From: Thiotrichales bacterium | GTDB taxonomy: Bacteria > Pseudomonadota > Gammaproteobacteria > Francisellales > CACEW01 | Assembly (NCBI GenBank): GCA_947476405.1 | Contig: CANJQG010000073.1 | Span: 1 to 5,438 of the forward strand | Reading direction: 5' to 3' | DNA length: 5,438 bases | Shown: positions 5,109-5,438 of the stretch, one piece after another | Layout of the letters: each line of letters begins with the position of its first letter | Numbering within the stretch: the first letter of the stretch is position 1 | Notes under the pieces: generated by a model | Seen by the model: only the letters and a program-made list of their open reading frames with translations | Told to the model about the DNA's origin: nothing | Database searches by the model: none | Made by a program: the position numbers and the translations under genes

Positions 5109-5438
5109 TTACTCGCGTGACCAACCCCTATCTTCTGGATAAGTGCTTTCAAGAGAGTCAGATGGGCTGAGTGAGGCTGATAAAAACACGCCCTCAGATG
5201 TTGATGTTATAGCAGGAATAGGCTCAGATTCCAACCGCTTCATGGTGTTGTATGTGCGCTCTGCAACGGAGCTAATCAGAATTTGTAGATAAGCCGCTGA
5301 GCTTGATACGAGCGCGTCTGAATATCCAGATCCATAAAATTCGATTTGATGCTTTGCGAGTTCAATGCCTGCTCTGCGAAGGCCGCAAATCACCTGTTCT
5401 CTTTGGCCAGGAAAAGCGGCATCAGAAACAATCACTAA
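5109..5438 (-). CDS. C-terminal part of an unidentified protein (runs off right edge)
   Basis: The minus frame is open from the window edge (first codon TTA) to TAA at 5109-5111 and gives 109 residues. A GTG at 5433-5435 is in frame but has no visible ribosome binding site because the window ends there, so the natural start is most likely outside. I do not recognise the product. The first two thirds look helical, with alternating hydrophobics (REQVICGLRRAGIELAKHQI and AYLQILISSVAERTYNTMKR). The last 35 residues are Ser/Pro/Glu-rich and probably disordered (ITSTSEGVFLSASLSPSDSL), ending in GWSRE. No membrane segment or known catalytic motif is visible. It lies 8 bases upstream of the GNAT gene in the same direction, so the two are probably one transcript. 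Whether it is intact cannot be judged. Confidence 0.55.
   Translation of the reverse strand, partial: LVIVSDAAFPGQREQVICGLRRAGIELAKHQIEFYGSGYSDALVSSSAAYLQILISSVAERTYNTMKRLESEPIPAITSTSEGVFLSASLSPSDSLESTYPEDRGWSRE

Noticed and set aside
1..5438. CRISPR array, tRNA, rRNA or a defence/toxin-antitoxin cassette
   Set aside because: No regularly spaced direct repeats, no cloverleaf or rRNA-like sequence, and no recognisable toxin, nuclease or defence domains were seen on either strand.

Overview
The window looks like a chromosomal stretch from a gammaproteobacterium of moderate GC content. The evidence is indirect: ordinary proteobacterial families (a GcvA-type LysR regulator, an EamA-type transporter, an isochorismatase-fold hydrolase, a GNAT acetyltransferase), an IS66-type insertion sequence, and a large helical-repeat protein with a proline-rich tail of the kind common in host-associated Legionellales-like bacteria. 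No rRNA, tRNA or housekeeping marker is present, so the taxonomic guess is weak.

Left part (1-2099): the window opens inside one end of an IS66-family element. The first 23 codons of its small accessory gene tnpA lie on the minus strand (1-71), and the element appears to stop at 149 with the family's GTAAGCG terminus. Immediately inside the flank is the 3' remnant of an open reading frame (150-350), apparently cut by the IS. It is followed after 3 bases by a 581-codon gene of unknown function (354-2099). That gene has degenerate helical repeats, a Val-Pro hexanucleotide repeat, a proline-rich C-terminus, long T runs near its start and an internal 10-bp inverted repeat.

Middle part (2100-4596): a 113-bp gap holds an 8-bp inverted repeat (AGGGTCAG/CTGACCCT) that brackets about 80 bp and may be a small mobile or REP-like unit. 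It is followed by a compact regulated module. A minus-strand operon encodes an EamA/DMT permease and then an isochorismatase-family hydrolase whose usual nucleophilic cysteine is replaced by alanine. The operon is transcribed divergently from a LysR regulator. The control region between them (3660-3741) contains overlapping divergent promoter candidates and a perfect 5-bp-arm palindrome (AATGT-N4-ACATT), so the LysR protein probably regulates the permease/hydrolase operon.

Right part (4597-5438): a GNAT acetyltransferase runs convergently to the LysR gene. Just upstream of it, in the same direction, is the C-terminal end of an unrecognised protein that runs off the window.

No wholly new multi-gene system can be demonstrated. 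The best leads are the repeat protein next to an IS-disrupted partner and the Cys-less hydrolase in a LysR/DMT module.
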